A DNA stretch of 64,000 nucleotides from Clostridiaceae bacterium JG1575 (GTDB lineage Bacteria; Bacillota; Clostridia; Clostridiales; Clostridiaceae), in assembly GCA_002838815.1 (NCBI GenBank), contig LQGW01000052.1:124001-188000 (forward strand). Reading direction: 5' to 3'. The notes beneath the pieces are model-generated. The model did no database searches, was not told where the DNA came from, and saw nothing but the letters and a program-made list of their open reading frames with translations. How positions within the stretch are numbered: the stretch's first letter is position 1; each line of letters begins with the position of its first letter. This document shows positions 25,910 through 34,706 of the stretch, in pieces. The translations under genes and the position numbers were made by a program.

Positions 25910-26780
25910 GCGGATTGCTTCTTTTTTACAAAATCTTGCGACCCAAGGCAAGTCGCAGAACACCATTGACGCCTATCGAAGGGATCTGAAAAAATTCGAA
26001 GCCTTTTTGAAAAAAGAGTCGTTGACCCTGGAAGGGTTTGAGGAGCTGCAGATCGTCTCCTACACCCAATACCTCATGGAAACGGGAATTTCCAAGGCGT
26101 CCATCATTCGAAACATGGTGACGCTGAGAAATTTCTATAAGTTTTTGCGGCGCCAGGGGTACGTTCACGAGGCCCCCATCCTCTATCATGAGCTGCCCCA
26201 TCTGGAGCGTCAGATGCCGGAGGTGCTGACGGTGGAGCAGATCAACCGAATTTTGGAGGCGCCCAGTGAAAAAACACACAAAGGGCGCAGGGATCGGGCC
26301 ATCTTGGAGCTTTTGTACGCCTCGGGGCTGAAGGTTTCCGAGCTGATCCAGTTGAAGCTGGATGATGTGCACTTGACGGACGCCTTTTTGGTTTGTGTCG
26401 GAGCCAAGGGCAAAGAACGCATCATTCCCATCGGCCGAAAGGCCGTGGATTCCTTACGGAATTATCTTGAGATCCGTTCGCGGATCTCAAAAGAAGAGTC
26501 GGATTTCTTATTCACGTCCCAGCAAGGCGCATCCATTACCAGGCAAGGGGTCTGGAAGCTTTTGAAAACCTATAAAGATCAAGCCGGTATCGAAAAAGAG
26601 GTGACCCTTAATACGTTGCGGCATTCCTTTGCCGTGCATCTTTTGGACAACGGAGCCGATGCAAAGTCGGTTCAGGAAATGCTGGGGCACAGCGACCTTC
26701 AAGCCACCTTACGTTACGAAGAACTTAAAAAAAAGAAAAAGCTTTTGGAAATCTATCAAAACGCTCATCCCAGGGCGTAA
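25902..26780 (+). CDS. XerD-like tyrosine recombinase homologue with altered catalytic residues
   Basis: A 292-residue protein with the two-domain Xer layout: N-terminal SAM-like core-binding domain (TIDAYRRDLKKFEAFLKK) and C-terminal catalytic-fold domain. It sits at the xerD locus between nudF and deoB. Aligned by eye with E. coli XerD, the catalytic Arg of GLRVSEL is Lys (K144 in GLKVSEL), the beta-hairpin Lys position is Ala (A168 in GAKGKER, with Lys one residue later), and the His of the HxLRH box is Asn (N237 in TLNTLRH). R240, H263 (LGHS) and the nucleophile Y272 remain. Streptococci have XerD-like proteins known not to recombine. This one may be structural or DNA-binding only. Start at ATG 25902, overlapping nudF. 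Confidence 0.85.
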   Translation: MDERIASFLQNLATQGKSQNTIDAYRRDLKKFEAFLKKESLTLEGFEELQIVSYTQYLMETGISKASIIRNMVTLRNFYKFLRRQGYVHEAPILYHELPHLERQMPEVLTVEQINRILEAPSEKTHKGRRDRAILELLYASGLKVSELIQLKLDDVHLTDAFLVCVGAKGKERIIPIGRKAVDSLRNYLEIRSRISKEESDFLFTSQQGASITRQGVWKLLKTYKDQAGIEKEVTLNTLRHSFAVHLLDNGADAKSVQEMLGHSDLQATLRYEELKKKKKLLEIYQNAHPRA

Positions 26781-27011
26781 GGCCAAAGCGTAGGCCGCCC
26801 TTTCAGAGAAATTTGGAAGGGTTGGTCAATTTTTTTTGAATTTCTTATTCGCCGCTCCCCAAAGACCGCTTGGGATGAGATAATAAGCGTAGGGCAATGG
26901 ACGCAGAGTCCTTCTTGCCTTGTGGAACGTCCAGGACGCGTCATGCGCCCTTTTAAAAACCAGGAGGACTCGTCCTCCCCTCGTGAAACCAACAGACTGA
27001 AGGAGATCACT
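26781..27011 (+). promoter_or_regulatory. deoB upstream region with -10-like box and short hairpin
   Basis: A GATAAT box near 26880 lies in the string ATGAGATAATAAGC that also occurs before nudF. GGAGGAC (26963-26969) and GTCCTCC (26972-26978) form a tight inverted repeat that could be an operator or hairpin 34 bp before the deoB start. No -35 box is convincing. Confidence 0.35.
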
Positions 27012-28172
27012 ATGAAACGAGCAGTTCTTTTAATTCTTGATTCCGTGGGCATCGGCGAAATGCCGGATGCCAAGGAATATGGAGATACGGGATCAAACAC
27101 TCTGGGCAATACAGCCGCCGAGCTTGGCGGGCTCCATTTACCGCATTTGCAGGCCCTGGGTCTTGGGAATATTCACCCCATTATGGGCGTGGCGGCTGAG
27201 GAAAGGCCCCAAGGCGCCTACGGAAAGGCGGCAGAATCCTCCGTGGGCAAGGATACGGTCACGGGACACTGGGAAATCGCCGGATGCGTTTTGGAAACCC
27301 CGCTGAATACCTACCCCAATGGATTCCCCCAAGAGATTATGGATGAATTTCATCGCCGCATCGGTCGAGAGACTTTGGGCAACGAAGTTGCCTCTGGAAC
27401 GGAAATCATCAAGGAATTGGGTGAAGAGCATATGGCCACGGGCAAGCCCATCGTCTACACCTCTGCGGATTCGGTTTTTCAAATCGCCGCCCACGAACAA
27501 ATTATTCCCTTGCCGGAGCTTTATCGCATGTGTGAGATCGCGCGGGAGATGCTAAAGGGCGAGTGGACGGTGGGGCGCGTGATTGCCCGGCCTTTTATCG
27601 GATCCTCGAAGCAGACCTTCCAGCGCACCAGCAACCGCCACGACTATTCCTTGGATCCTTGCTGCAAAACCATTTTGGACTATGTGAAAGAAGCGGGTAT
27701 GGACGTTTGTGGTGTGGGCAAGATTAACGATATTTTCAACGGCAAAGGCATCACAGAGACGGTGCGGATTCAAAACAATATGGACGGCGTGGACAAAACA
27801 CTGGATTTTTTGCGCCAAGATAAAAACGGGTTGCTCTTTATCAATCTTGTGGACTTTGATATGCTCTATGGGCATCGCAACGATCCCGCAGGGTATGGAA
27901 AAGCCTTGGAAGAGGTGGATGCACGGATGCCGGAGATCTTGGGCGCTTTAAAGCAGGAGGATCTTCTCATCATTTCGGCGGATCACGGATGCGACCCCAC
28001 CACACCCTCTACCGATCACTCCAGGGAATATATTCCCATTTTGATGACGGGCGCTGGTGTGACGCCTAGAAACCTTGGCATCCGCAAGAGCTTTACGGAC
28101 ATCGGAAAAACGATTTTGGAGTATCTTTCGATCCCCAACGAGCTCTTTGGCGAGAGCTTTTTGAGGGACTAA
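27012..28172 (+). CDS. deoB: phosphopentomutase
   Basis: Phosphopentomutase of the alkaline-phosphatase superfamily, interconverting (deoxy)ribose 1- and 5-phosphate in nucleoside salvage. It has 386 residues. Metal-site regions are visible: [13 protein letters not shown] at the N-terminus, the catalytic Thr segment [26 protein letters not shown], and [19 protein letters not shown] near the C-terminus. Start at the ATG with AAGGAG upstream. The longer in-frame extension upstream has no family similarity. It forms a pair with pdp 54 bp downstream. Confidence 0.96.
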   Translation: MKRAVLLILDSVGIGEMPDAKEYGDTGSNTLGNTAAELGGLHLPHLQALGLGNIHPIMGVAAEERPQGAYGKAAESSVGKDTVTGHWEIAGCVLETPLNTYPNGFPQEIMDEFHRRIGRETLGNEVASGTEIIKELGEEHMATGKPIVYTSADSVFQIAAHEQIIPLPELYRMCEIAREMLKGEWTVGRVIARPFIGSSKQTFQRTSNRHDYSLDPCCKTILDYVKEAGMDVCGVGKINDIFNGKGITETVRIQNNMDGVDKTLDFLRQDKNGLLFINLVDFDMLYGHRNDPAGYGKALEEVDARMPEILGALKQEDLLIISADHGCDPTTPSTDHSREYIPILMTGAGVTPRNLGIRKSFTDIGKTILEYLSIPNELFGESFLRD

Positions 28173-28226
28173 TTTCGAAGCCGCAATACGTCCCCTTGGA
28201 CGGGGAAGAAAAGGAAGGATCATTAA

Positions 28227-29537
28227 ATGCAAATTACGGACATCATTCGCAAAAAAAAGAACGGCGGGGTGCTCTCTGCTGAAGAAATCACTTTTTTTGT
28301 GGACGGCTATACCAAGGGAGAGATTCCCGATTATCAAGCGTCGGCGCTGTTGATGGCCATATGGTTCGCCGGCATGAATAAAGAGGAGACCAGTCTTTTG
28401 ACCATGAGCTACGTTCATTCCGGGGAGACCATCGATTTATCCGATATTCCTGGCATCAAGGTGGATAAGCATTCCACCGGCGGAGTGGGCGATAAGGTCA
28501 GTCTCATCGTGCTCCCCGTTGTTGCCTCCTTGGGCATTCCCGTGGCGAAGCTCTCTGGCAGGGGTTTAGGTCATACGGGCGGCACCGTGGATAAGCTGGA
28601 ATCCATTCCGGGCTTTTGCACCGAGATGGATCTGGACCGCTTTAAAAACCAAGTCAGGACCCATGGGGTGGCGATTGCCGGGCAGACCGGCCATTTGACG
28701 CCAGCGGACAAGAAAATATATGCCCTGCGCGATGTAACGGAGACGGTGGATTCCATCCCCTTGATCGCCGCATCCATCATGAGCAAAAAGCTTGCGGCTG
28801 GATCCGACGCCATTGTTTTGGATGTGAAGACCGGCGAAGGGGCGTTCATGAAGAGTCTCGAAGAGTCCAGAGCCTTGGCCCAAACCATGGTCGATATCGG
28901 CAGGCATTTGGGCAAACGCACCGTGGCTGTTTTGACGGAAATGAACGAACCGTTGGGCCGTGAAATCGGCAACGCCAATGAAGTGAAAGAAGCCATCAGC
29001 ATCCTGCGCGGTGAAAAGATTCCGGGGCTCTACGAGGTGGTGGTGGAAATCTCCGCCTATATGGCCTGGCTTGGGGGCGCTGCCCCCACGCAAGAAACGG
29101 CGCGGCCCTTGGTGGAAAAGGTGTTGCAGGAAGGCTCCGCCCTAAAGACGTTGAAAAGACTCATTGCCGATCAGGGCGGCGACGCCAATGTTGTGGAAGA
29201 TCCCGACCGGTTGCCCCAGGCGGCCAATCATCGGGAGGTTTGTTCGGATCGCGCGGGCTTTGTCCAGCAGATCATCGCAACGGACATTGGCTATGCGGCC
29301 ATGCATTTGGGGGCGGGTCGCCAAACCAAAGAAGACCGCCTGGATTATGCAGCAGGGATCCACTTAAACCATCGGGTAGGCGATCGGGTGGAAAAGGGCG
29401 ACGTGCTGTGTACTCTTTGGTACAATGACGCAGATCCCCAAGAATCCGAACAGCTCGCCAAGGCGGCTTTTGTATTGGGGGATGAACCCGCAAAAGAAAA
29501 GGGGAGCATTCTTGAGGTCGTGGGCGCCTTAAGTTAG
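28227..29537 (+). CDS. pdp: pyrimidine-nucleoside phosphorylase
   Basis: Phosphorolysis of uridine/thymidine to free base and (deoxy)ribose 1-phosphate, feeding the adjacent phosphopentomutase. It has 436 residues, typical for Firmicute Pdp (DeoA is similar). Motifs: KHSTGGVGDKVSL (phosphate binding), KLSGRGLGHTGGTVDKLE, IMSKKLAAGSDAIVLDVKTG, and the C-terminal alpha/beta domain with AAGIHLNHRVGDRVEKGD. AAGGAAGG precedes the ATG. The uridine versus thymidine preference cannot be judged. Confidence 0.95.
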   Translation: MQITDIIRKKKNGGVLSAEEITFFVDGYTKGEIPDYQASALLMAIWFAGMNKEETSLLTMSYVHSGETIDLSDIPGIKVDKHSTGGVGDKVSLIVLPVVASLGIPVAKLSGRGLGHTGGTVDKLESIPGFCTEMDLDRFKNQVRTHGVAIAGQTGHLTPADKKIYALRDVTETVDSIPLIAASIMSKKLAAGSDAIVLDVKTGEGAFMKSLEESRALAQTMVDIGRHLGKRTVAVLTEMNEPLGREIGNANEVKEAISILRGEKIPGLYEVVVEISAYMAWLGGAAPTQETARPLVEKVLQEGSALKTLKRLIADQGGDANVVEDPDRLPQAANHREVCSDRAGFVQQIIATDIGYAAMHLGAGRQTKEDRLDYAAGIHLNHRVGDRVEKGDVLCTLWYNDADPQESEQLAKAAFVLGDEPAKEKGSILEVVGALS

Positions 29538-29670
29538 CGGGCTTTGGACGCTTAAGAAAACGCTCGAGGAGCTAGGGCCCCAAGGGTCTAAAAAGTGGAA
29601 AGAAGCTACGTAAAACTAGGAGCAATGCAGAACCCAAAACCGAGAAATCGTGAACGAGGAAGCTCGTTGA

Positions 29671-29723
29671 CAAAACCCCAAGCGCGGATCTCTTTGGATC
29701 AGGGATTCGCGCTTGGGGTTTTG
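29671..29723. terminator. bidirectional terminator between pdp and citG
   Basis: 16-bp stem: CAAAACCCCAAGCGCG (29671-29686) with CGCGCTTGGGGTTTTG (29708-29723). The A/T ends supply a T-rich tail in either direction for the two convergent genes. Confidence 0.8.
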
Positions 29724-29727
29724 GGAA

Positions 29728-30615
29728 TTAGGAGGTGCCTTCCTGGAGCAGTTCCTCGAGAAAGAGGGTGACGGCCAAAAGATCCGCCGCGCCACCTGGG
29801 GAAAGATTCCGCTCGATGGCCCAATCGTCCAATGCGAATAAGTCCTTTAGGACCTGGTTTGGGAATTTTGGGTCTGCACTTGCTAGGAGTCTTTGCACGC
29901 GCTGGTGGAAGAGTCGTTGCCGAGCGGGGCCGCCTCGCTTTAAAAGGGCCGTGTCTTCCAGGCACAGAATCAGGCGACAAAGGGTGAGGGCTTGGGGCAG
30001 ATCCCGACCTTCGTATTGCCTTCGATACGTTTGAAGCGCCGGCAGGGCTTCTTGAAAAAGGCACGGATACCCTCGTTGGGCTTCACCCCGGGCTCCGGTG
30101 ACCCCGTAGGCTTCATGCATTTTCTGGCCGTGACTGTCCGTCCCAACGCTGGGACCATCGGGCTTAGCAGAGGCTGCGTGGAGCTCGCCGGTAAGTTCTT
30201 GGCCGTTGACCTTCAAAAGGTCTTGAAGGGAAGAAAGGTCGTTTGCATGGAGGGCTTGTTGGCCCTTTTTTTGAACGAGGCGTAGGGCCGCACAGCTGAC
30301 AAGGCCGAGGTTGAAGATCATGCCTTTGTGCGTATTGATCCCACCTGTAGCTGCCCGCATGGCCACCTCCGCCGTTATCCCTAAGGGGCGTAAGGTTGGC
30401 AGGAAAAAATCCTCAGAAAGCGCCGCGGTGGTTTTTAAAAAGGCTTCGAAGTAGGGTAAAAGAGCCTTTGCGGAACGATCGAACAGCAAAGGATTCATAT
30501 CGGGATGACTGCCATTGTTGCGGCGATCCACAAGGCCCGGCTTCGGAGTGGTCAGTACTTCGTGTTCTAGGGCATGGGCGATGGCGCTCAGGCACCGGGA
30601 AAGGAATAAATCCAT
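29728..30615 (-). CDS. citG: triphosphoribosyl-dephospho-CoA synthase family protein (CitG-like)
   Basis: CitG/MdcB family enzyme that makes 2'-(5''-triphosphoribosyl)-3'-dephospho-CoA, the precursor of the citrate- or malonate-lyase prosthetic group. It has 295 residues from the ATG at 30615 (AAGGAG upstream). A start six codons earlier is possible. Family marks: EVLTTPKPGLVDRRNNGSH, TGGINTHKGMIF and the C-terminal LSPGGAADLLAVTLFLEEL. No citC, citX or lyase subunits are next to it, so it is an orphan here and its acyl-carrier partner must lie elsewhere or it serves another role. Convergent with pdp, divergent from scpA. Confidence 0.85.
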   Translation of the reverse strand: MDLFLSRCLSAIAHALEHEVLTTPKPGLVDRRNNGSHPDMNPLLFDRSAKALLPYFEAFLKTTAALSEDFFLPTLRPLGITAEVAMRAATGGINTHKGMIFNLGLVSCAALRLVQKKGQQALHANDLSSLQDLLKVNGQELTGELHAASAKPDGPSVGTDSHGQKMHEAYGVTGARGEAQRGYPCLFQEALPALQTYRRQYEGRDLPQALTLCRLILCLEDTALLKRGGPARQRLFHQRVQRLLASADPKFPNQVLKDLFALDDWAIERNLSPGGAADLLAVTLFLEELLQEGTS

Positions 30616-30726
30616 GGAGGGCTCCTTCTTCATCTCATTGATCCTCAGTATATCATGGTTTTTTCTTGCGCCTGTCTTCAGGAAGCGTTTTCCAATGGTA
30701 TACTTTTTTAGAAAGGAGGGTTGCCT

Positions 30727-31464
30727 ATGGAAACCATCAATCTCCGATTGGAGAATTTTGAAGGTCCCTTTGATTTGCTGCTCAAGCTCATCAAGGTCAA
30801 CAAAATGGAAATCACGGATGTTTCCCTTTTGGAGATCACGGTGCAGTACATGGCGGTGTTACGGGCCATGGAAGAGCTGGATTTGGACATTGCTTCGGAG
30901 TTTTTTGTCTTGGCGGCGACTCTCATTGAATTGAAAAGCCGGGAACTGTTGCCTCGGCCCAAGGAAGAAGGCAAGGACTTGCCCACGAAGGAAACGCTGT
31001 TGCACCAGCTGAAGGTGTATGAATATTTCAAAAGCCGAGCCGAGGCTTTAGGGGAGCGCTATCACCCAGAGGAGGTGGTGGCCACAAGGTTGCCCATGAC
31101 TTTAGAAGAAGAAGTGACGGTGGAACTTGTCATTCCGCCCAACTGGGGTCCTGAGCGATTTTTCCTGGCATATATGGAGCTTTTGGATCGTCAAAAGGAG
31201 AAGGTCAACACGTCCACCGCCATTGAGCGGACCATCCCCTTGGACCTTTACAAGGTGGAGGACAAGATGGAAGAGTTACATCAGCGTCTTCGGGGCGAGG
31301 GAAGGGTGCGGTTCTCCGAACTCATCTTTGAAAGCTCCGGCAAGCAAGAAGCCATCGTCTATTTTTTGGCGGTGCTGGAGCTTGTGCGCAATTTTGAGAT
31401 TACGGTGCATCAAGACCAAGGGGGAGGGGAATTAATCCTTGAAGAAAGAGAACGAGAAGCATAA
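30727..31464 (+). CDS. scpA: segregation and condensation protein A
   Basis: Kleisin subunit of the SMC-ScpAB condensin that compacts and segregates the chromosome. It has 245 residues. The N-terminal helical domain begins METINLRLENFEGPFDLLL, the diagnostic ScpA start, and includes ATLIELKSRELLPRP. The C-terminal winged helix has RVRFSELIFESSGKQE. Start at the ATG after AAAGGAGGG. A TATACT box near 30699 is a possible -10. The 3' end overlaps scpB. Confidence 0.95.
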   Translation: METINLRLENFEGPFDLLLKLIKVNKMEITDVSLLEITVQYMAVLRAMEELDLDIASEFFVLAATLIELKSRELLPRPKEEGKDLPTKETLLHQLKVYEYFKSRAEALGERYHPEEVVATRLPMTLEEEVTVELVIPPNWGPERFFLAYMELLDRQKEKVNTSTAIERTIPLDLYKVEDKMEELHQRLRGEGRVRFSELIFESSGKQEAIVYFLAVLELVRNFEITVHQDQGGGELILEEREREA

Positions 31465-32134
31465 CGCTTGGGTGGAGAGCGAGGAGCGAGGGGCGGCCAA
31501 TCACGTGCTTTTAGGCACTTTAGATGCCAAAAGCCCGTCCAAAGGCGAACTCAAAGGGCGCCTGGAAGCCATCCTTTTTGCATCCGGGGATGCTCTTTCG
31601 GTGCCTGAGATCTGTCTTTTGCTGGAAGTCGTGCCCGATGCGGCTGAGATTTTACTAGAAGAGATGGCGGCGGACTATCAAAAGGCAGATCGTGGCATCC
31701 GAATTCTACGCTTAGAGGATCGCGTGCAGCTGGCTACCAAGACCTGTTATTCCGCTTTTGTGCGTAAGCTCGCCCAGGTCAATGAGCGTCAGACCCTCTC
31801 CAATGGAGCCCTAGAATGTTTGTCCATTGTGGCGTATAAGCAACCCGTGACCCGAGTAGAGGTGGATGAAATTCGCGGCGTCAGCTCGGAGTACGTCCTG
31901 TCTAAGTTGGCCGAGCGAAGCTTCATCACGGTGGTGGGGCGAAAGAATGTACCCGGAAAACCTAAGCTCTATGCGACGACGGAGGAGTTTTTGAGACAAT
32001 TCGGGTTTCCCTCTTTGCAAGCCTTCACTGCGGATCCTGCCTATGATGAACTCTTAAAGGGGTTGGGCTCAACAGGGTCCTCCTCCTTCGAGGAGCTCAA
32101 GGAGGAGCTGGAGCGTCGCGAAGACGAAGACTAA
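31439..32134 (+). CDS. scpB: segregation and condensation protein B
   Basis: Winged-helix partner of ScpA in the condensin complex. 231 residues if started at the TTG at 31439, which has GGGAGGGG upstream. The family core begins at about residue 38 (LKGRLEAILFASGDALSV), so the first 35 residues are a variable extension and a later start is possible. Conserved parts: LSNGALECLSIVAYKQPVTR, EIRGVSSEYVLSKL, and the end KPKLYATTEEFLRQFG. An acidic C-terminal tail follows. It overlaps scpA by 26 bp and ends at a terminator. Confidence 0.93.
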   Translation: MKKENEKHNAWVESEERGAANHVLLGTLDAKSPSKGELKGRLEAILFASGDALSVPEICLLLEVVPDAAEILLEEMAADYQKADRGIRILRLEDRVQLATKTCYSAFVRKLAQVNERQTLSNGALECLSIVAYKQPVTRVEVDEIRGVSSEYVLSKLAERSFITVVGRKNVPGKPKLYATTEEFLRQFGFPSLQAFTADPAYDELLKGLGSTGSSSFEELKEELERREDED

Positions 32135-32156
32135 AGGCAAAAACCGATGCTACGAG

Positions 32157-32189
32157 ACGAGAAAGAGTGTTTCAATTCTTTCTCTTTTT
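32157..32189 (+). terminator. rho-independent terminator after scpAB
   Basis: GAGAAAGA (32157-32164), 10-nt loop, TCTTTCTC (32175-32182), then seven Ts. Confidence 0.85.
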
Positions 32190-32276
32190 TTGTACAAATG
32201 ATTCTCTTTTGCAGGGGATCTTGCAAAATGAACGAAAATCGTCCTCGCTTTTCATGCAATCAAGGGGTTCCTGGTG

Positions 32277-32282
32277 TATAAT
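32277..32282 (+). promoter_or_regulatory. candidate -10 box before the RpiR regulator gene
   Basis: Perfect TATAAT at 32277-32282, 119 bp before the start codon. No good -35 box is seen. The leader of about 110 nt contains CCAGGGG and CCCCGCTG segments able to pair. Confidence 0.4.
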
Positions 32283-32401
32283 TTAAGAAGAATCCAGGGG
32301 AAATGCTCCGGAATTGATGTCCATCGAGCGTCCCCGCTGTACCCCTAGAAAATCCCAAGAGGGGTTGCCTTTTCGTCCCGGATGAAAGAAGGAAGAATCC
32401 T

Positions 32402-33274
32402 ATGGAACACACGAACCTCGATCTGATGCGGGTCATTCAATCCAAATTTACCCGTCTGTCCAAGGGACAGAAAATGATCGCCGACTACATTTTGAAACAC
32501 TATGACAAAGCGGCCTTCATGACCGCAGCCAAGCTGGGCCAAAGCGTGGGGGTTTCTGAATCCACCGTGGTGCGCTTTGCCATTGAATTGGGGTATGAAG
32601 GGTATCCGGATCTGCAAAAGTCTTTGCAGGAACTGGTGAAAACCCGCCTCACCGCCGTTCAGCGCTTGGAACTCACCAATGATTTGGTGGATGAGAAGAA
32701 TGCCTTAAAGGGCGTGCTCAAGGCAGACATGGAGAACATTCGTGCCACCATGGAGAAAGTGAACCAGTCCACCTTCTATGCGGTGGTGGATGCCATTTTA
32801 TCCGCCCGGCGCATTTACATTATCGGGCTTCGAAGCTCCAAAGCCCTTTCGGAGTTTTTGGGGTTTTATCTAAATCTTATCTTAAATAATGTCACGGTCT
32901 TATCCTCAGGGATGAGTGACATCCACGAACAGATGCTTTATCTTGGCCCTGAAGATGTGATCATCGGGATCAGTGTGCCTCGCTATTCCATCAAGACCGT
33001 AGAGGTGCTCTCCTTTGCTCGAGAGCGCGGCGCCAAGGTGATGTGCCTCACCGATTCGCTGTTGTCCCCCTTGGCCGCAATCTCTGATCTGACGCTGATT
33101 GCCCAAAGCAACATGGCCTCCTTTGTGGATTCCCTCGTCGCCCCCATGAGCATCATCAACGCCATCATCATCACCGTGGGGCTGCGCCGCAGAGAAGCCG
33201 TAACGGAAACCTTCTCCCGCCTGGAAGAGATTTGGGAGCATAATAAGGTCTTTTTGACGCGAGACTCCTCGTAA
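32402..33274 (+). CDS. MurR/RpiR family transcriptional regulator
   Basis: Sugar-phosphate-responsive regulator. It has 290 residues: N-terminal RpiR helix-turn-helix (KGQKMIADYILKHYD, AAKLGQSVGVSESTVVRFA, LGYEGYPDLQK) and a C-terminal SIS domain (IYIIGLRSSKALSEFLGFYL, DVIIGISVPRYSIKTVE, VMCLTDS) that binds phosphosugars. GAAGGAAG precedes the ATG. No sugar operon is adjacent, so the target is unknown. It lies 40 bp before the CPBP protease gene and the two may be co-transcribed. Confidence 0.9.
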   Translation: MEHTNLDLMRVIQSKFTRLSKGQKMIADYILKHYDKAAFMTAAKLGQSVGVSESTVVRFAIELGYEGYPDLQKSLQELVKTRLTAVQRLELTNDLVDEKNALKGVLKADMENIRATMEKVNQSTFYAVVDAILSARRIYIIGLRSSKALSEFLGFYLNLILNNVTVLSSGMSDIHEQMLYLGPEDVIIGISVPRYSIKTVEVLSFARERGAKVMCLTDSLLSPLAAISDLTLIAQSNMASFVDSLVAPMSIINAIIITVGLRRREAVTETFSRLEEIWEHNKVFLTRDSS

Positions 33275-33314
33275 ACCCGATCTTTACGGGCATCTCATCT
33301 TTTGGGAGGCGTTC

Positions 33315-34259
33315 ATGAAAAGTAGATTGAAAAAATTATCCATACCCACTTTGGTCGGACTCTCCACGCTTGCCTTCGTCTGCTTGGTGCTTCCGCCCAT
33401 GATTATGCTTTTTATCGGGTTTGTGACCAATATGGACAAATCGGATATTGATGTTTTGTTAAGCAGTGCCCGTCTCATTGGCGTTGCTATGATGGCCGGG
33501 TACTTGACGCTTTTTGTTGTGCTTTGGTTCTTTTTTTTGGATAAAGGTGACCGGAAAGCGCTCTTTACGTCGGGAGAGCCGATTCTTCGTCCATTTCCCT
33601 TGATCTTTTTACCCTTGACGGGGGGATTCATGTTCAGCTACATCCTCTCACCTTGGCGTACCGTCGTACCCGAGCGCTATGATTTTTTAAGCAGTGGCGG
33701 CATTTCTTTAGAAGCGTGGCAGATATCAGAATTGACGTTCTCGGCGCTGCTGATCATGATCGCCATCAACATATTGGCTCCGCTGATTGAGGAGCTGTTT
33801 TTCCGAGGCATGCTATTGCAGGGGTTCGCCAAGGAAATGACCTTTTGGAAAAGCGCCGTCATCAGCTCCCTCATCTACGGCATCATGCATTTTGAGGGAA
33901 CCAGTAACCTATTTGCTTTGGCGGGCATGGGCTTTTTATTGGCCTTGGTCTTTCACCTCAGCCGATCGCTTTGGGTCACCATTGCTGCGCACGCCATCAA
34001 CAGCTTTTTCACCATTATTTTGAACCTTACGGTGTTGGCGCGTTGGCTTTCGCTGCGGGATGCCCTGAAGGTGCAACTTATGGGCGGCATTCTGTTGATT
34101 CCGTTGTTGGGCTGGTTGGTCTACGAACTTTTGCATCACCACATCTCTCTCAATGAGGTGCCGTTGCCTATTTATGAACACGCCCCGAAGGGGGAGGCTC
34201 GCGTCTATCGAGCGTCAGAGGACCCCGAGTTGCAGCAGGAGCAAGAGCCCAAAGAGTAA
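33315..34259 (+). CDS. CPBP family intramembrane metalloprotease
   Basis: Polytopic membrane protein of 314 residues with the CPBP (CaaX protease/bacteriocin-processing, Abi) motifs: EE at 159-160 and R164 in EELFFRG, H192 in YGIMHFEG, and H226/N229 in AAHAINS, all needed for type II CaaX-like proteases. About eight hydrophobic segments and a polar acidic tail (residues about 290-314). Roles in the family include bacteriocin self-immunity and protein processing. Nothing adjacent identifies a substrate. GGGAGG precedes the ATG. Confidence 0.88.
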   Translation: MKSRLKKLSIPTLVGLSTLAFVCLVLPPMIMLFIGFVTNMDKSDIDVLLSSARLIGVAMMAGYLTLFVVLWFFFLDKGDRKALFTSGEPILRPFPLIFLPLTGGFMFSYILSPWRTVVPERYDFLSSGGISLEAWQISELTFSALLIMIAINILAPLIEELFFRGMLLQGFAKEMTFWKSAVISSLIYGIMHFEGTSNLFALAGMGFLLALVFHLSRSLWVTIAAHAINSFFTIILNLTVLARWLSLRDALKVQLMGGILLIPLLGWLVYELLHHHISLNEVPLPIYEHAPKGEARVYRASEDPELQQEQEPKE

Positions 34260-34315
34260 CGCCGCTCCATCGCTCTTCGTCCTGAATTTTTAAAATAAAG
34301 GGACCGGCAGATTGT

Positions 34316-34360
34316 CCCCGAAGCCCATCGCCTTTTGGCGCTGTCCTTCGGGGGTTTTTT
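34316..34360 (+). terminator. rho-independent terminator after the CPBP protease
   Basis: CCCCGAAG (34316-34323) pairs with CTTCGGGG (34346-34353), with an inner CGCC/GGCG pairing, then TTTTTT. Confidence 0.85.
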
Positions 34361-34706
34361 CTTGGCGGTTGCTTTCAGTTTGTCCGCGAAGGAAGGACTA
34401 ATTGAAGTTTTCAACACCGATTCTTAAGAGATATCCATATCGCTCAAGTCGCTGTGGGAGCGGAGTGGCGCAGATTTTTCCGAAATTCGAGTGTGTTTGA
34501 AAAATGACAGTGTGGGAATTGGCAACCAAGCTCCAACGCCAATGGACTTTTTCGAAAAAAGGGCTGGATTCCTTGCAAGAAGTCAGGAAATGAAAATGGT
34601 TTACTGAGAGTGTATGAAAGTTTGCTCGAAGGCTCCTCATGGGCTCAATCCATAGTAGAATGTTGGTGTAGGTAAAACGTACACATGTTATAGGAGGAAT
34701 CAGCTC
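34361..34706 (+). promoter_or_regulatory. gdhA upstream region, no gene seen
   Basis: AT-richer than its surroundings and without credible coding frames. It holds ATTGGC/GCCAAT (about 34518-34543), the palindrome TTTTTCGAAAAA (34548-34559) and a TAGAAT box (34656-34661) that could be the gdhA -10, with no convincing -35. AGGAGGA lies just before the gdhA start. The long leader suggests regulated expression. Confidence 0.35.
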
